Shown: positions 1-6,031 of the stretch, piece after piece
Layout: every line of letters begins with the position of its first letter
Numbering within the stretch: the stretch's first letter is position 1
The notes under the pieces: model-generated
The model's database searches: none
What the model saw: only the letters and a program-made list of their open reading frames with translations
What the model was told of the DNA's origin: nothing
Source of the DNA: Actinomycetes bacterium
GTDB taxonomy: Bacteria; Actinomycetota; Aquicultoria; CAJVYJ01; JAUVQD01
Assembly: GCA_030598355.1 (NCBI GenBank)
Contig: JAUVQD010000067.1
Span: 1-7,143, forward strand
Length of the DNA: 7,143 nucleotides
Direction of reading: 5' to 3'
Position numbers and translations under genes: made by a program

Positions 1-197
1 CCCTCAAGGGTGTCCAAGCGTTCGGAAAGAGCGGTGTCTCCAGCCGCTCTGTCCTGAAAGAGTTGTTCAACAGCCGAATCTAGAGTTAATCCGTCCAGCG
101 AAGAAGCGTCTCCTTCTTGTTTAATCTTAAGTTCGCCGGAGATATCTCCCTCGGCTAAGTGTCGTCTTTGTAAGACGTTTCCTGGTAAAATAGGCAT
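1..197 (-). CDS. N-terminal part of an unidentified, probably virion, protein (partial)
   Basis: An open frame runs from an ATG at 197-195 to the left edge, giving 65 complete codons without a stop. The start is supported by a strong Shine-Dalgarno stretch (GGGAGGAGG, complement of 208-216), with the AGGAGG core 10 nt before the ATG. The protein begins MPILPGNVLQRRHLAEGDIS and continues into an acidic stretch. Its last 24 residues (about 42-65) have spaced hydrophobic residues and a DTALSERLDTLEG-like pattern, which suggests the start of a coiled coil. Such patterns occur in phage fiber and other elongated virion proteins, but that is only a resemblance. Its position after the tail chaperone would suit a tape measure protein; the N-terminus neither confirms nor excludes this. 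No signal peptide or membrane segment is visible. The existence of the gene is well supported; its function is not known. Confidence 0.72.
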   Translation of the reverse strand, partial: MPILPGNVLQRRHLAEGDISGELKIKQEGDASSLDGLTLDSAVEQLFQDRAAGDTALSERLDTLE

Positions 198-209
198 ATT
201 AATATGTCC

Positions 210-232
210 TCCTCCCGCTATATAGGGGAGAA
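210..232 (-). promoter_or_regulatory. Hairpin covering the ribosome binding site of the gene at 1-197
   Basis: On the minus strand, TTCTCCC (232-226) can pair with GGGAGGA (216-210) across a 9-nt loop, CTATATAGC. The stem has seven pairs, one of them a T-G wobble. The 3' arm is most of the Shine-Dalgarno sequence GGGAGGAGG (216-208) of the gene that starts at 197. In such a hairpin the site would be hidden from the ribosome. T4 is known to use hairpins over late-gene ribosome binding sites to silence transcripts that start far upstream; applying that here is inference. Part of the same arm also lies in an 11-bp inverted repeat, GAGAAGTTCTC (238-228), which would compete with the hairpin. Confidence 0.45.
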
Positions 233-351
233 CTTCTCAAATAGCCTTGATGGGATCTTTATGCCTACCTCATACTACATCAGTAATATCAACTAGTTAG
301 AAAACAAGAAATTCAAAACCTTCAATGATATCCGAGAATTATAAGATTTTT

Positions 352-372
352 AAAAAACTGAAAGGGTATCAG
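352..372 (-). terminator. Weak intrinsic terminator candidate
   Basis: On the minus strand, ten bases after the small ORF stop, CTGA (372-369) can pair with TCAG (361-358) across a 7-nt loop, and TTTTTT (357-352) follows directly. The stem is only four firm pairs and can be lengthened only with wobble and A-T pairs. A second TCAG at 380-377 could pair with the same CTGA instead. Its place at the end of the cluster and the T run support a terminator; the weak stem argues against an efficient one. Confidence 0.3.
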
Positions 373-381
373 CCTTCTGAC

Positions 382-642
382 TTACCCACTTCTCCTGGAA
401 GTGTTAGCTGCTTTACGTTTTTGATCATTCTCGTCCTCGAACTGTTTTCGAAGTCTCTCTAAAAACCACCTACGTATAAGTACCGGCAAGTTGTATGCCT
501 CGGTGAAGCTCCAGTTGCCATGGTATTTTAAAAGAAAGAACTCTTCATAAACGTTTTGTATGTAGTCATCACTTAGACCAAAAAAAGTCCGCAGTGAACG
601 GAACCTCCATTTCCTGCTCCAGTTCACAACTGGAACATTCAA
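382..642 (-). CDS. Small tail assembly ORF, probably translated as a frameshift extension of the gp26-like chaperone
   Basis: The open frame from ATG 642 would give 86 aa and overlaps the end of the gp26-like gene by 74 nt in another frame. The protein-like part starts at the sequence FFGLSDDYIQ (residues 20-29). It continues through an aromatic, helical stretch (FFLLKYHGNWSFTEAYNLP, then RRWFLERLRKQFEDE) and a basic tail. The 19 residues before FFG look like an out-of-frame reading of the neighbour's CxxC region, and the ATG has no Shine-Dalgarno sequence. There is no other ATG in this frame and no well-placed GTG or TTG. FFG is encoded exactly at the seven-T run (586-580) where the upstream protein reads FFW. 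A +1 or -2 frame change there would fuse about 65 residues onto the chaperone. Many tailed phages make an extended tail chaperone in this way; whether this one does is inference. Independent translation, or a one-base homopolymer error in the assembly, are the alternatives. Confidence 0.62.
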   Translation of the reverse strand: MNVPVVNWSRKWRFRSLRTFFGLSDDYIQNVYEEFFLLKYHGNWSFTEAYNLPVLIRRWFLERLRKQFEDENDQKRKAANTSRRSG

Positions 643-1414
643 AGTTCTGAGTCAGATCGACGTTAGGAACAATCGCCTGGTAGTGCTTTCGTAAAAACCG
701 AGAATCATAAGCAGGCATGTTTTCAATAAGCGCATTGATAATATCTTTGCCAGATTGCCCATTGACTGAAACAATAAACTGTCTAAACTGATCAGTTAGA
801 ACTGTATCTCCCAAATCGTGCTTCTTTTTGGAAGAAGCTAGCTTCGATAAGTAAGTCTCATCGCGGCCGGTCAAAAGGCGGGTCTCAATATCTAAATTCA
901 TCTTAGGAATACGAATGACAAAGGTGCCATTCTCAGTTCTGGTAACCTCTTCTGAAGCTTCGGCCTCGGTCACTGAGGCTTCACCGAGATCGAAGTCATA
1001 CTCGACATACTCTCCACACGAAGGGCAATTCAATTTAGTCTTATATTCAGAACCATATCCAGTCGAGCGGGCTGCCACAATGATAGCGTTTCTATCCCCA
1101 ACAAGCAAATCTGCTGGATTGATGGCTTTGTTAACAACAATATTTTGTAGCAGTCTCTCGATCACAAGACCTTTTTTGAGCAACGTTCTAGAAGTGAGAA
1201 TATCTTCGTCTTTTGCTGTCATAAAGCGGATCTCGACTGTATCCTGTTTATGGAGGGGGTGGCCTTGTGCATAGAATTCCCCCTTGGAGGGGAGATCTAC
1301 GAACTCAGTTGGAGTTACGAAAGAAAGTGGATTATTATTTGGACTTGGAAGTTCCGGTGATGGAGTTGATGCGTCTTTTGTCGACGATCGGGCTTCGTTG
1401 TTACGTGGACTCAT
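569..1414 (-). CDS. T4-family baseplate hub assembly chaperone (gp26/gp51-like)
   Basis: This 281-aa protein has the pattern I associate with the T4 gp26/gp51 family. After a Ser/Pro/Asn-rich N-terminus (1-30) comes FVDLPSKGEFY (38-48), then MTAKDEDILTSRTLLKKG (65-82), then a GDRNAIIVAARSTGYGSEY segment (106-124). A CPSC pair lies at 130-133 and a CSSC pair at 260-263. These four cysteines probably bind zinc, though no structure is seen here. The protein ends ADFFWSK. In T4 this family acts in assembly of the baseplate hub; in other phages genes at this place, after the tube gene, act as tail assembly chaperones. The start is supported by AGAGGT (1425-1420), 5 nt before the ATG. It lies 68 nt after the tube gene. 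Its last codons hold a seven-T run that may allow a shift into the frame of the small ORF ending at 382. The family is fairly sure; the exact T4 counterpart is not. Confidence 0.85.
   Translation of the reverse strand: MSPRNNEARSSTKDASTPSPELPSPNNNPLSFVTPTEFVDLPSKGEFYAQGHPLHKQDTVEIRFMTAKDEDILTSRTLLKKGLVIERLLQNIVVNKAINPADLLVGDRNAIIVAARSTGYGSEYKTKLNCPSCGEYVEYDFDLGEASVTEAEASEEVTRTENGTFVIRIPKMNLDIETRLLTGRDETYLSKLASSKKKHDLGDTVLTDQFRQFIVSVNGQSGKDIINALIENMPAYDSRFLRKHYQAIVPNVDLTQNFECSSCELEQEMEVPFTADFFWSK
580..586 (-). promoter_or_regulatory. Candidate programmed frameshift (slippery) site
   Basis: The minus strand reads GAC TTT TTT TGG in the chaperone frame, ending three codons later in TGA (571-569). 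Seven T in a row allow a tRNA-Phe in the P site to re-pair after a +1 or -2 move. Either move enters the frame encoding GLSDDYIQ. A -1 move would meet TAA after two further codons. A GGAGG lies 17 nt before the run, which is farther than the distances known to stimulate shifting. RNA polymerase slippage on the same run could give the same result. No downstream stimulating structure was identified by eye. Confidence 0.5.
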
Positions 1415-1425
1415 TATTGACCTCT

Positions 1426-1440
1426 ATTGTTGATAACAAT
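1426..1440 (-). repeat. Short inverted repeat in the leader of the gp26-like gene
   Basis: The complement of this stretch reads ATTGTT-ATC-AACAAT, a perfect six-base inverted repeat with a 3-nt centre. It directly abuts the AGAGGT ribosome binding site (1425-1420). As RNA the stem is AT-rich with a tight loop, so it would be weak. It may only help keep the binding site unpaired, or it may be chance. Confidence 0.25.
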
Positions 1441-1482
1441 TATAGGCTAGCTAGACGGTTATGTTAAGAGGTATTTTAAGAA

Positions 1483-2040
1483 TTAGCCACGGTTGTATCG
1501 GGCCCAATCGTAACGAAGAGTCACTTCAGCGTTAACCAAATCATCAGACTCATAGCTCAGTTCGCTATAAGTAACGTTCTTGACCCATGCGTTAGACAGA
1601 ATCCAGTGGCCAATGTTCGGAGCACTGCTTGGAGCGTCGCCATCGCGAGGGGCAGCAGTGTTAGTGCCAATAAGCTGAATCTTAACATCTGGTATCTGAG
1701 ATGTTGCTCTAGACTTGGAGATCGTATCCGTCATATTTGAAAGGCTGTTTTCATTGGGGAAAATATAGCCTGAGCGGTGGAGCATCTTTTGTAGGTTTTC
1801 TGTTGCGTCGGGGCGAATGGGATCAACTAGAGTAAATTTAACCTCGCTCCAGGTAACGCGACCGGGATAGTAGAACTTGTGATTAATGAATTGGTGCTCT
1901 TTTTCGGAGACCTCAAAGCTCGGTTGTGACACCTTTGTGATCACCCAACTAGGGAGAGCTTCTCCGTCATTCAGGAACAAGAGCCATCTATAAGCTCTCT
2001 TTGGATCTGTCGCTGGGTTAGCCCAAAACTTGTCTGCCAT
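1483..2040 (-). CDS. Tail tube protein (gp19-like)
   Basis: This 185-aa protein matches the T4 gp19 tail tube family, whose T4 member is 163 aa. It polymerises into the inner tube through which DNA leaves the head. The family signs are an N-terminal NPATDPKRAYRWLLFL segment (8-23), YYPGRVTWSEVKFTLVDP (57-74), and a C-terminal half with WILSNAWVKNVTYSELSY (146-163) leading to VTLRYDWARY (173-182), a typical tube-protein end. A low-complexity stretch rich in Ala, Pro, Asp and Ser (about 128-141) looks like an exposed loop. It lies 55 nt after the sheath gene, the usual sheath-tube order. The start is preceded by CGGAGA (2056-2051), a somewhat distant ribosome binding site. No signal peptide or membrane segment is seen, as expected for a protein assembled in the cytoplasm. 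Confidence 0.94.
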   Translation of the reverse strand: MADKFWANPATDPKRAYRWLLFLNDGEALPSWVITKVSQPSFEVSEKEHQFINHKFYYPGRVTWSEVKFTLVDPIRPDATENLQKMLHRSGYIFPNENSLSNMTDTISKSRATSQIPDVKIQLIGTNTAAPRDGDAPSSAPNIGHWILSNAWVKNVTYSELSYESDDLVNAEVTLRYDWARYNRG

Positions 2041-2095
2041 TTAATTATAATCTCCGTAAGTTCATATTAACTAGTAATCAATATACTTTTTCTGT

Positions 2096-5017
2096 TTAAT
2101 CCTCAAAAGAAGCGCCGCTCCTCGTTATGAAGAAATCAACGGCAATAAACTCAATAGCGCGTGCTGGCTTTAGGAAGACCTTGGCATACATAATGTTCCT
2201 ATCGACCAAGTCGGGTGTAGTTGTAGTCTCATCTAGTACCACCTTGTACTCAGTCAATCCTCCACCAATCTTAACACTCTCAAGGAACCTGCTTGCCTTG
2301 CCGGAGAACTCATTCCAAGTAGCCTGGACGTTCTGTTCGAACAGGACACTTGAAGCAATTCTGCTAATCTCTCGCTTAACAAAAATCAACAATCTTCTAA
2401 CGTTGATTCTGTCAAGCGCGGAGGCGGTCAATTGTAGGGTCTTTTGACCGAAGATCACGATCCCTTCCGCTGGGAAGGAGGCGATCGGATTAACATTGAC
2501 GGCGTAAAGGTTGTCTCGGTCCTTGGAAGTCAAGCGACCATCGACATTGACCACGGTAAGGCCAGAAGAGCCCTCCGTCAGGCCGCCTCTATTGAAGCCA
2601 GCGGGGGCGAACCAGAGAGCCGAGTTTTGCTCGGAACTGGCGAATGTCCCCAGGGCAGCGACCGAAGGAGGCAGCCATACAGAGCCCTCAGAGTTGCTGT
2701 CCAGGATCTGGACCCATGGGTAATAGGCGCAGCCATAACTTGAATTAAGTTTTCTACCCTTAACTGCGTTGATGACGTCCGTCACATTGCCCACTCGGGA
2801 TGCGCGAGAATTGCTGTTCTCGGCACGAGGAGTGTAGCCGTGCTCTAGATCGATAATCGCTAAGGCGTCCCCGCGACCTTCACACACATTAATCATGTGT
2901 TCTGTAAGGCTCGGGGTATCGATACCAGGCATGGCCAAGAGGTTCATCTGTACGCGCTCGGCATCACCAACAGAGTCGATTGCTCTGCGGACAGAGTTGT
3001 ACTCGTAGTGGGTCGTCTCTGATGTTCCAATCACTGTGTTGTTGAAGGGATCCATCTCGTGGATATCAACACCCTCAGAACCACCAAATAGCGGTGCAGT
3101 AAAGCGCTTGATACCAGCATCAATAATTTCTTTCCAGTTGCCTTCACTAGCAGATACAGCCGTAATAGAAGTTCCGGCCTTTCGAGACCCGCTGAGCCAT
3201 ACGGCATCGCGCAAAGAATTGAAGGGGCCGGTACCCTTAATGTCATCCAACGTAAAGATGAAGGATAACTCTGTTGAGGTGCCATCCGCAGCGAATGAGT
3301 TGATTCCATTCGGCTTTTGGCGAACCATGTCTAGGTACCCATTATTGAATTGGACGCCCGCTCCCGGTTCCGCGTCAGAACCGCCATTGGTCTGTACGCC
3401 GAAGTAGGAATTCTCGATATCGCTAACAGCGCCGGCGCCGGCAGAAGCACTAATCCTCAACCAATCCACAAGGCTCGGGAACTGAGTTGGGAGGCCGATG
3501 TTGACTCCTCCTACTGACGAAGAAACCCAAACGGTGGCGGGCTCCATCAGCGGTATTGACCCGGTACCGGAAGTGATAAAGGTCAAAGCAGAGGGATCTG
3601 TATCTGCGCCTATCGTGTTCGTGGTCAGCGTCGCAGTCTTGTAGCGAGGCGGTCCGTAGAATCCGAATGGTAGCAGTCGAGCATCGGCATCGCCGTTCTC
3701 TACATCGTCAGCTACTTCAACTGTAATGTAATTGGATATATTTCCGTAATTGCCGTCCTCTCTGTACAGACGCTTATTAGCATCCCAAGTCAAGTCCTTG
3801 TCTCCAACTCTTCTCGCAATATAATTGGGAGAGTTGGGGTTAAGATTGACGCCAGTGTAGGATTCCAGGATGTTTGGCTTTTGATCACTATCTCGGGCAT
3901 CTCGAACAACGATCGTGAAAGAACCGTAAGGCTCAACCTCATCGTCGATTGAGTACGCCAAGTCCTGAATCGAAACCTTTATGTTTGCTTGGTCCCACTC
4001 GCCGCCGGCGGGGAGGGCCTTAAACTTGAAAAGCTTTGGCATCGCCTCTGGGGTGTATACTGTGTTATCACTGTTCAGGTCCTGACCTATGAACCAGCCC
4101 GTCTCACCCTGGGTGATTCCGGTTTTGAAATCACTTCCGTCGTTGCTTCCGCTCTTGAGAGCCATGATTGCGCCAACGAGGGTGCCGGCATCATCAAGCG
4201 ATGTAGAACGAAGGATGTTTGTCTCAAACGTTTCGCCAAGCCAGTACGTCTTCTTGTTGGCCGTGCTGACCAACTCGGCGCGCTGAGAAGCCAGGACCGG
4301 ACTTGTATTGAAGACAGAGCGGGCAAAATTGCCAGAGCTTCTATCGAAGTTGAAGGTGATGGTGTCAGTTACATCAGAGGATTCATCATGCACCTGCAAC
4401 TTCCACTCTCCTCCGGAGGTCTGGCGTGCTGTCGACTCTATCAGCGTGCCAGCCGAAGATGTTTGATCGGTCACGGCGTCGGCGCCGGCGATGGTCCCAG
4501 TGAGGCTTATAGCGCCTTCCTCCAGATACCACACGGCAGCAAGAGAGCCGGTGCCAAGAGTGTCGGCGGCGTTAATGCTTCCGGAATTCCAAATAAAAAG
4601 TCCGTAGGCGCCGCCGTTTGAAGCGACGCTGGCATTGGGGGTGGCAGCGGTGTTCCAGCCGGCCTTGGCGGCATCGGCGCCATCGTTGTTTGGGTTGGTT
4701 GCGCCAGCAAGGCGAACAACCGTACACGGAGAATTGTTGGCAAGCCATGCCTGGGCAGCGAAGGCGGCATAAGTTGGGGCGGTGCCGGCCTCAGATGTTC
4801 TCCAGATGTCGCCTCTTGTCTGTGGGCCGGGCACTGGTGTCCCGAATTTCTCAACAAACTCTAGATAAGAATTAACCCTCACAGGAACGAGCGAAGGGCC
4901 CTTGCGGGTCCTCCCAATAACCACGGGCCCGACTGTGCCGGCCTCGGCGGCTAAAATAGACTGATCGACTTCTTGGAGAAAAATTCCAGGTGATATGAAC
5001 TTGAACTTTCTTGCCAT
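2096..5017 (-). CDS. Tail sheath protein (gp18-like), unusually large
   Basis: This 973-aa protein is a contractile sheath subunit; T4 gp18 is 659 aa. The N-terminus (KFISPGIFLQEVDQS at 6-20, then GTVGPVVIGRTRKGPSLVPV at 27-46, then YLEFVEKFGTP at 51-61) is the sheath family's opening pattern. The C-terminal third carries the core that builds the contractile mesh: APAGFNRGGL (804-813), LTSKDRDNLYAVNVNPI (829-845), IVIFGQKTL (853-861), LDRINVRRLLIFVKREI (868-884), and the helix and strand to the end. Residues about 105-620 are a long, low-complexity, beta-like, Gly/Ser/Thr/Asp-rich region. In it FTIVVRDARDS (367-377) and LNPNSPNYIARRVGD (392-406) are recognisable as sheath motifs. The excess length lies in this outer region, probably as added surface domains. 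AAGGAG (5034-5029) precedes the ATG by 11 nt. The DNA for roughly residues 110-195 is much more GC-rich than the neck genes. Confidence 0.97.
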   Translation of the reverse strand: MARKFKFISPGIFLQEVDQSILAAEAGTVGPVVIGRTRKGPSLVPVRVNSYLEFVEKFGTPVPGPQTRGDIWRTSEAGTAPTYAAFAAQAWLANNSPCTVVRLAGATNPNNDGADAAKAGWNTAATPNASVASNGGAYGLFIWNSGSINAADTLGTGSLAAVWYLEEGAISLTGTIAGADAVTDQTSSAGTLIESTARQTSGGEWKLQVHDESSDVTDTITFNFDRSSGNFARSVFNTSPVLASQRAELVSTANKKTYWLGETFETNILRSTSLDDAGTLVGAIMALKSGSNDGSDFKTGITQGETGWFIGQDLNSDNTVYTPEAMPKLFKFKALPAGGEWDQANIKVSIQDLAYSIDDEVEPYGSFTIVVRDARDSDQKPNILESYTGVNLNPNSPNYIARRVGDKDLTWDANKRLYREDGNYGNISNYITVEVADDVENGDADARLLPFGFYGPPRYKTATLTTNTIGADTDPSALTFITSGTGSIPLMEPATVWVSSSVGGVNIGLPTQFPSLVDWLRISASAGAGAVSDIENSYFGVQTNGGSDAEPGAGVQFNNGYLDMVRQKPNGINSFAADGTSTELSFIFTLDDIKGTGPFNSLRDAVWLSGSRKAGTSITAVSASEGNWKEIIDAGIKRFTAPLFGGSEGVDIHEMDPFNNTVIGTSETTHYEYNSVRRAIDSVGDAERVQMNLLAMPGIDTPSLTEHMINVCEGRGDALAIIDLEHGYTPRAENSNSRASRVGNVTDVINAVKGRKLNSSYGCAYYPWVQILDSNSEGSVWLPPSVAALGTFASSEQNSALWFAPAGFNRGGLTEGSSGLTVVNVDGRLTSKDRDNLYAVNVNPIASFPAEGIVIFGQKTLQLTASALDRINVRRLLIFVKREISRIASSVLFEQNVQATWNEFSGKASRFLESVKIGGGLTEYKVVLDETTTTPDLVDRNIMYAKVFLKPARAIEFIAVDFFITRSGASFED

Positions 5018-5044
5018 TCTAATAAATTCTCCTTAATTAAAGTG

Positions 5045-5052
5045 TATTTATT
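5045..5052 (-). promoter_or_regulatory. T4-type late promoter-like motif upstream of the sheath gene
   Basis: The minus strand reads AATAAATA here, seven of eight bases of the T4 late promoter consensus TATAAATA, and it contains ATAAATA in full. It lies 27 nt before the sheath ATG, in the only gap ahead of a highly expressed structural gene. T4 late promoters are read by the phage sigma factor gp55; whether this phage encodes one is not visible. The gap is AT-rich, so a chance match is possible. Confidence 0.38.
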
Positions 5053-5057
5053 TCTTT

Positions 5058-5065
5058 TATAAATA
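5058..5065 (+). promoter_or_regulatory. Exact TATAAATA late promoter consensus on the plus strand
   Basis: The plus strand reads TATAAATA, the complete T4 late promoter core, facing right, against the direction of all genes. It lies 5 nt from the minus-strand AATAAATA motif, so the two point away from each other. If active, it would make RNA antisense to gp15, gp14 and gp13. The sequence match is exact; activity is speculation in a short AT-rich gap. Confidence 0.25.
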
Positions 5066-5092
5066 GTGTGGCTTACTGTGAAAAGAAGAAAA

Positions 5093-6031
5093 TTAATCCC
5101 GGTAAAATCCCCTCTTATCAATATGTTCTGGGACATCACCCACAATCACCTTCTCGCGACCAATCTTTACTTCAACGGCATTCTGCCTTTTTACTATCCT
5201 AGGTTGCTCCTGGTTCGTGTCTGCTCCAATGACATATCCCAAAACCTTGACAGTTATCTTGGTCTGGTACTGTCTCTCCTCCTCATCCAACGAGGAGGCA
5301 TTGTTTTCCTGGGCGTAATCTTCTTGGATAAACGACTCAAAGCCATGGCCTTCATTGAAGATATGAAAATAGTTCAAACTACCGGTTTTGACCAGGAATG
5401 GTGCTAAGATTTCATTCATCTGCTGTTGGTATTCTGTTCTCACATATATATCATACTGAATATCCAAATAAACTGGGACTGGGATTGTCACAGTTTCGTA
5501 TACAACCTTTTTGTTTTCGCGGGGGAAGTTTTGTTGATTCATACCAACGCTCGGATCGGTTATGCTCCCTCTCTTTTTGAAAGAATCCGCATTAGCAAAA
5601 TTCGAAGTTTTCTCCTGATTTATCTGCCTCGCAATGGTTATTGCTCCACCGAGAGCGTCTTGTATGGGAAATGCGTTATAAACAGTCCCTTTTTTGCTTA
5701 AACTTTTTATAACACTCGTCCTCTCAACCGTTATAAGAGGAAAGAGGAGGGTCCCATCCTGATCCCTCAGCCCCTTATCTCTCTTAATCTGATAGGCCCT
5801 TTCAGCCGAAACCCACAACACCGGAACCTTTTTGAATCCAGTATTGCCTTTGGCAGAAACGTTCATCTCTTCATCCACCCAGCGGAACATTGCCGTATCG
5901 ATAGTTTCTAATGTCGATTCTTTAAATGGAATTTCTTCTTTAATGATAGAGGTGTCTTCTACATCAGTGTAAGAGTAATCTTTCTGACGATTCTTGCGCG
6001 TAGAGAAATAGCTTGGCTTCTTACTTGGCAT
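5093..6031 (-). CDS. Tail terminator / sheath stabiliser (gp15-like)
   Basis: This 312-aa protein resembles T4 gp15 (272 aa), which caps the finished tail and joins it to the neck. The pattern matches in order. KVPVLWVSAERAYQ (68-81) corresponds to the strand after which T4 gp15 reads IPITYASKEHF. PLITVERTSV (98-107) corresponds to its ILPRINLHLVD segment. IQYDIYVRTEYQQQMNEIL (191-209) corresponds to YELSIFTRYEDDMFQIVEQIL. Then come an acidic loop (237-252) and a strand TKITVKVLGYVIG (257-269). The basic, Ser/Tyr-rich N-terminus (1-22) looks flexible. The start is firm: AGGAGGTG (6043-6036) is near-perfect and well spaced, and the ATG overlaps the end of gp14 by 11 nt, suggesting coupled translation. 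Unlike T4, the sheath gene follows directly, 75 nt on, with no terminase genes between. The match was made from memory of the T4 sequence by eye. Confidence 0.8.
   Translation of the reverse strand: MPSKKPSYFSTRKNRQKDYSYTDVEDTSIIKEEIPFKESTLETIDTAMFRWVDEEMNVSAKGNTGFKKVPVLWVSAERAYQIKRDKGLRDQDGTLLFPLITVERTSVIKSLSKKGTVYNAFPIQDALGGAITIARQINQEKTSNFANADSFKKRGSITDPSVGMNQQNFPRENKKVVYETVTIPVPVYLDIQYDIYVRTEYQQQMNEILAPFLVKTGSLNYFHIFNEGHGFESFIQEDYAQENNASSLDEEERQYQTKITVKVLGYVIGADTNQEQPRIVKRQNAVEVKIGREKVIVGDVPEHIDKRGFYRD

Larger units (their letters stand above)
198..381. other. 184-nt intergenic region, AT-rich
   Basis: This is the longest gap between genes in the window. Read on the minus strand, it begins with a weak terminator-like hairpin (352-372) just after the small ORF stop. 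Next comes a TATAAT hexamer (complement of 338-343), which has no convincing -35 hexamer 16-17 nt upstream and only partly matches the T4 late motif TATAAATA. It ends with a hairpin that covers the ribosome binding site of the next gene (210-232). I see no small ORF with a ribosome binding site in it. It probably marks a transcription unit boundary before the gene at 1-197, but no promoter in it is certain. Confidence 0.5.

Noticed and set aside
338..343. TATAAT as a host-type -10 box
   Set aside because: No -35 hexamer stands 16-18 nt upstream and there is no extended -10 TG, so the hexamer alone in an AT-rich gap is not enough for a promoter call.
347..357. TTTTTAAAAA palindrome as an operator
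   Set aside because: It is a simple A/T run and is better explained as the tail of the weak terminator candidate.
915..1467. Two plus-strand frames (915-1274 and 1267-1467) opposite the gp26-like gene
   Set aside because: They are antisense to a well-supported gene and have no recognisable protein pattern.
3989..4621. 210-aa open frame on the plus strand
   Set aside because: It lies wholly opposite the GC-rich part of the sheath gene, where stops are rare by composition. It has no good ribosome binding site, and its product has no family pattern.
4507..4857. 116-aa Pro/Ala-rich frame on the minus strand
   Set aside because: It is another frame of the GC-rich sheath segment; the biased composition is what such a shadow would give.
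4951..5145. 64-aa minus-strand frame across the gp15-sheath gap
   Set aside because: It overlaps the end of gp15 and the start of the sheath gene, has no ribosome binding site, and its product is low in protein-like features.
5066..5701. Plus-strand frames over gp15, possibly driven by the TATAAATA at 5058
   Set aside because: Although a late-like motif lies just upstream, these frames are antisense to gp15 and their products look like shadow translations.
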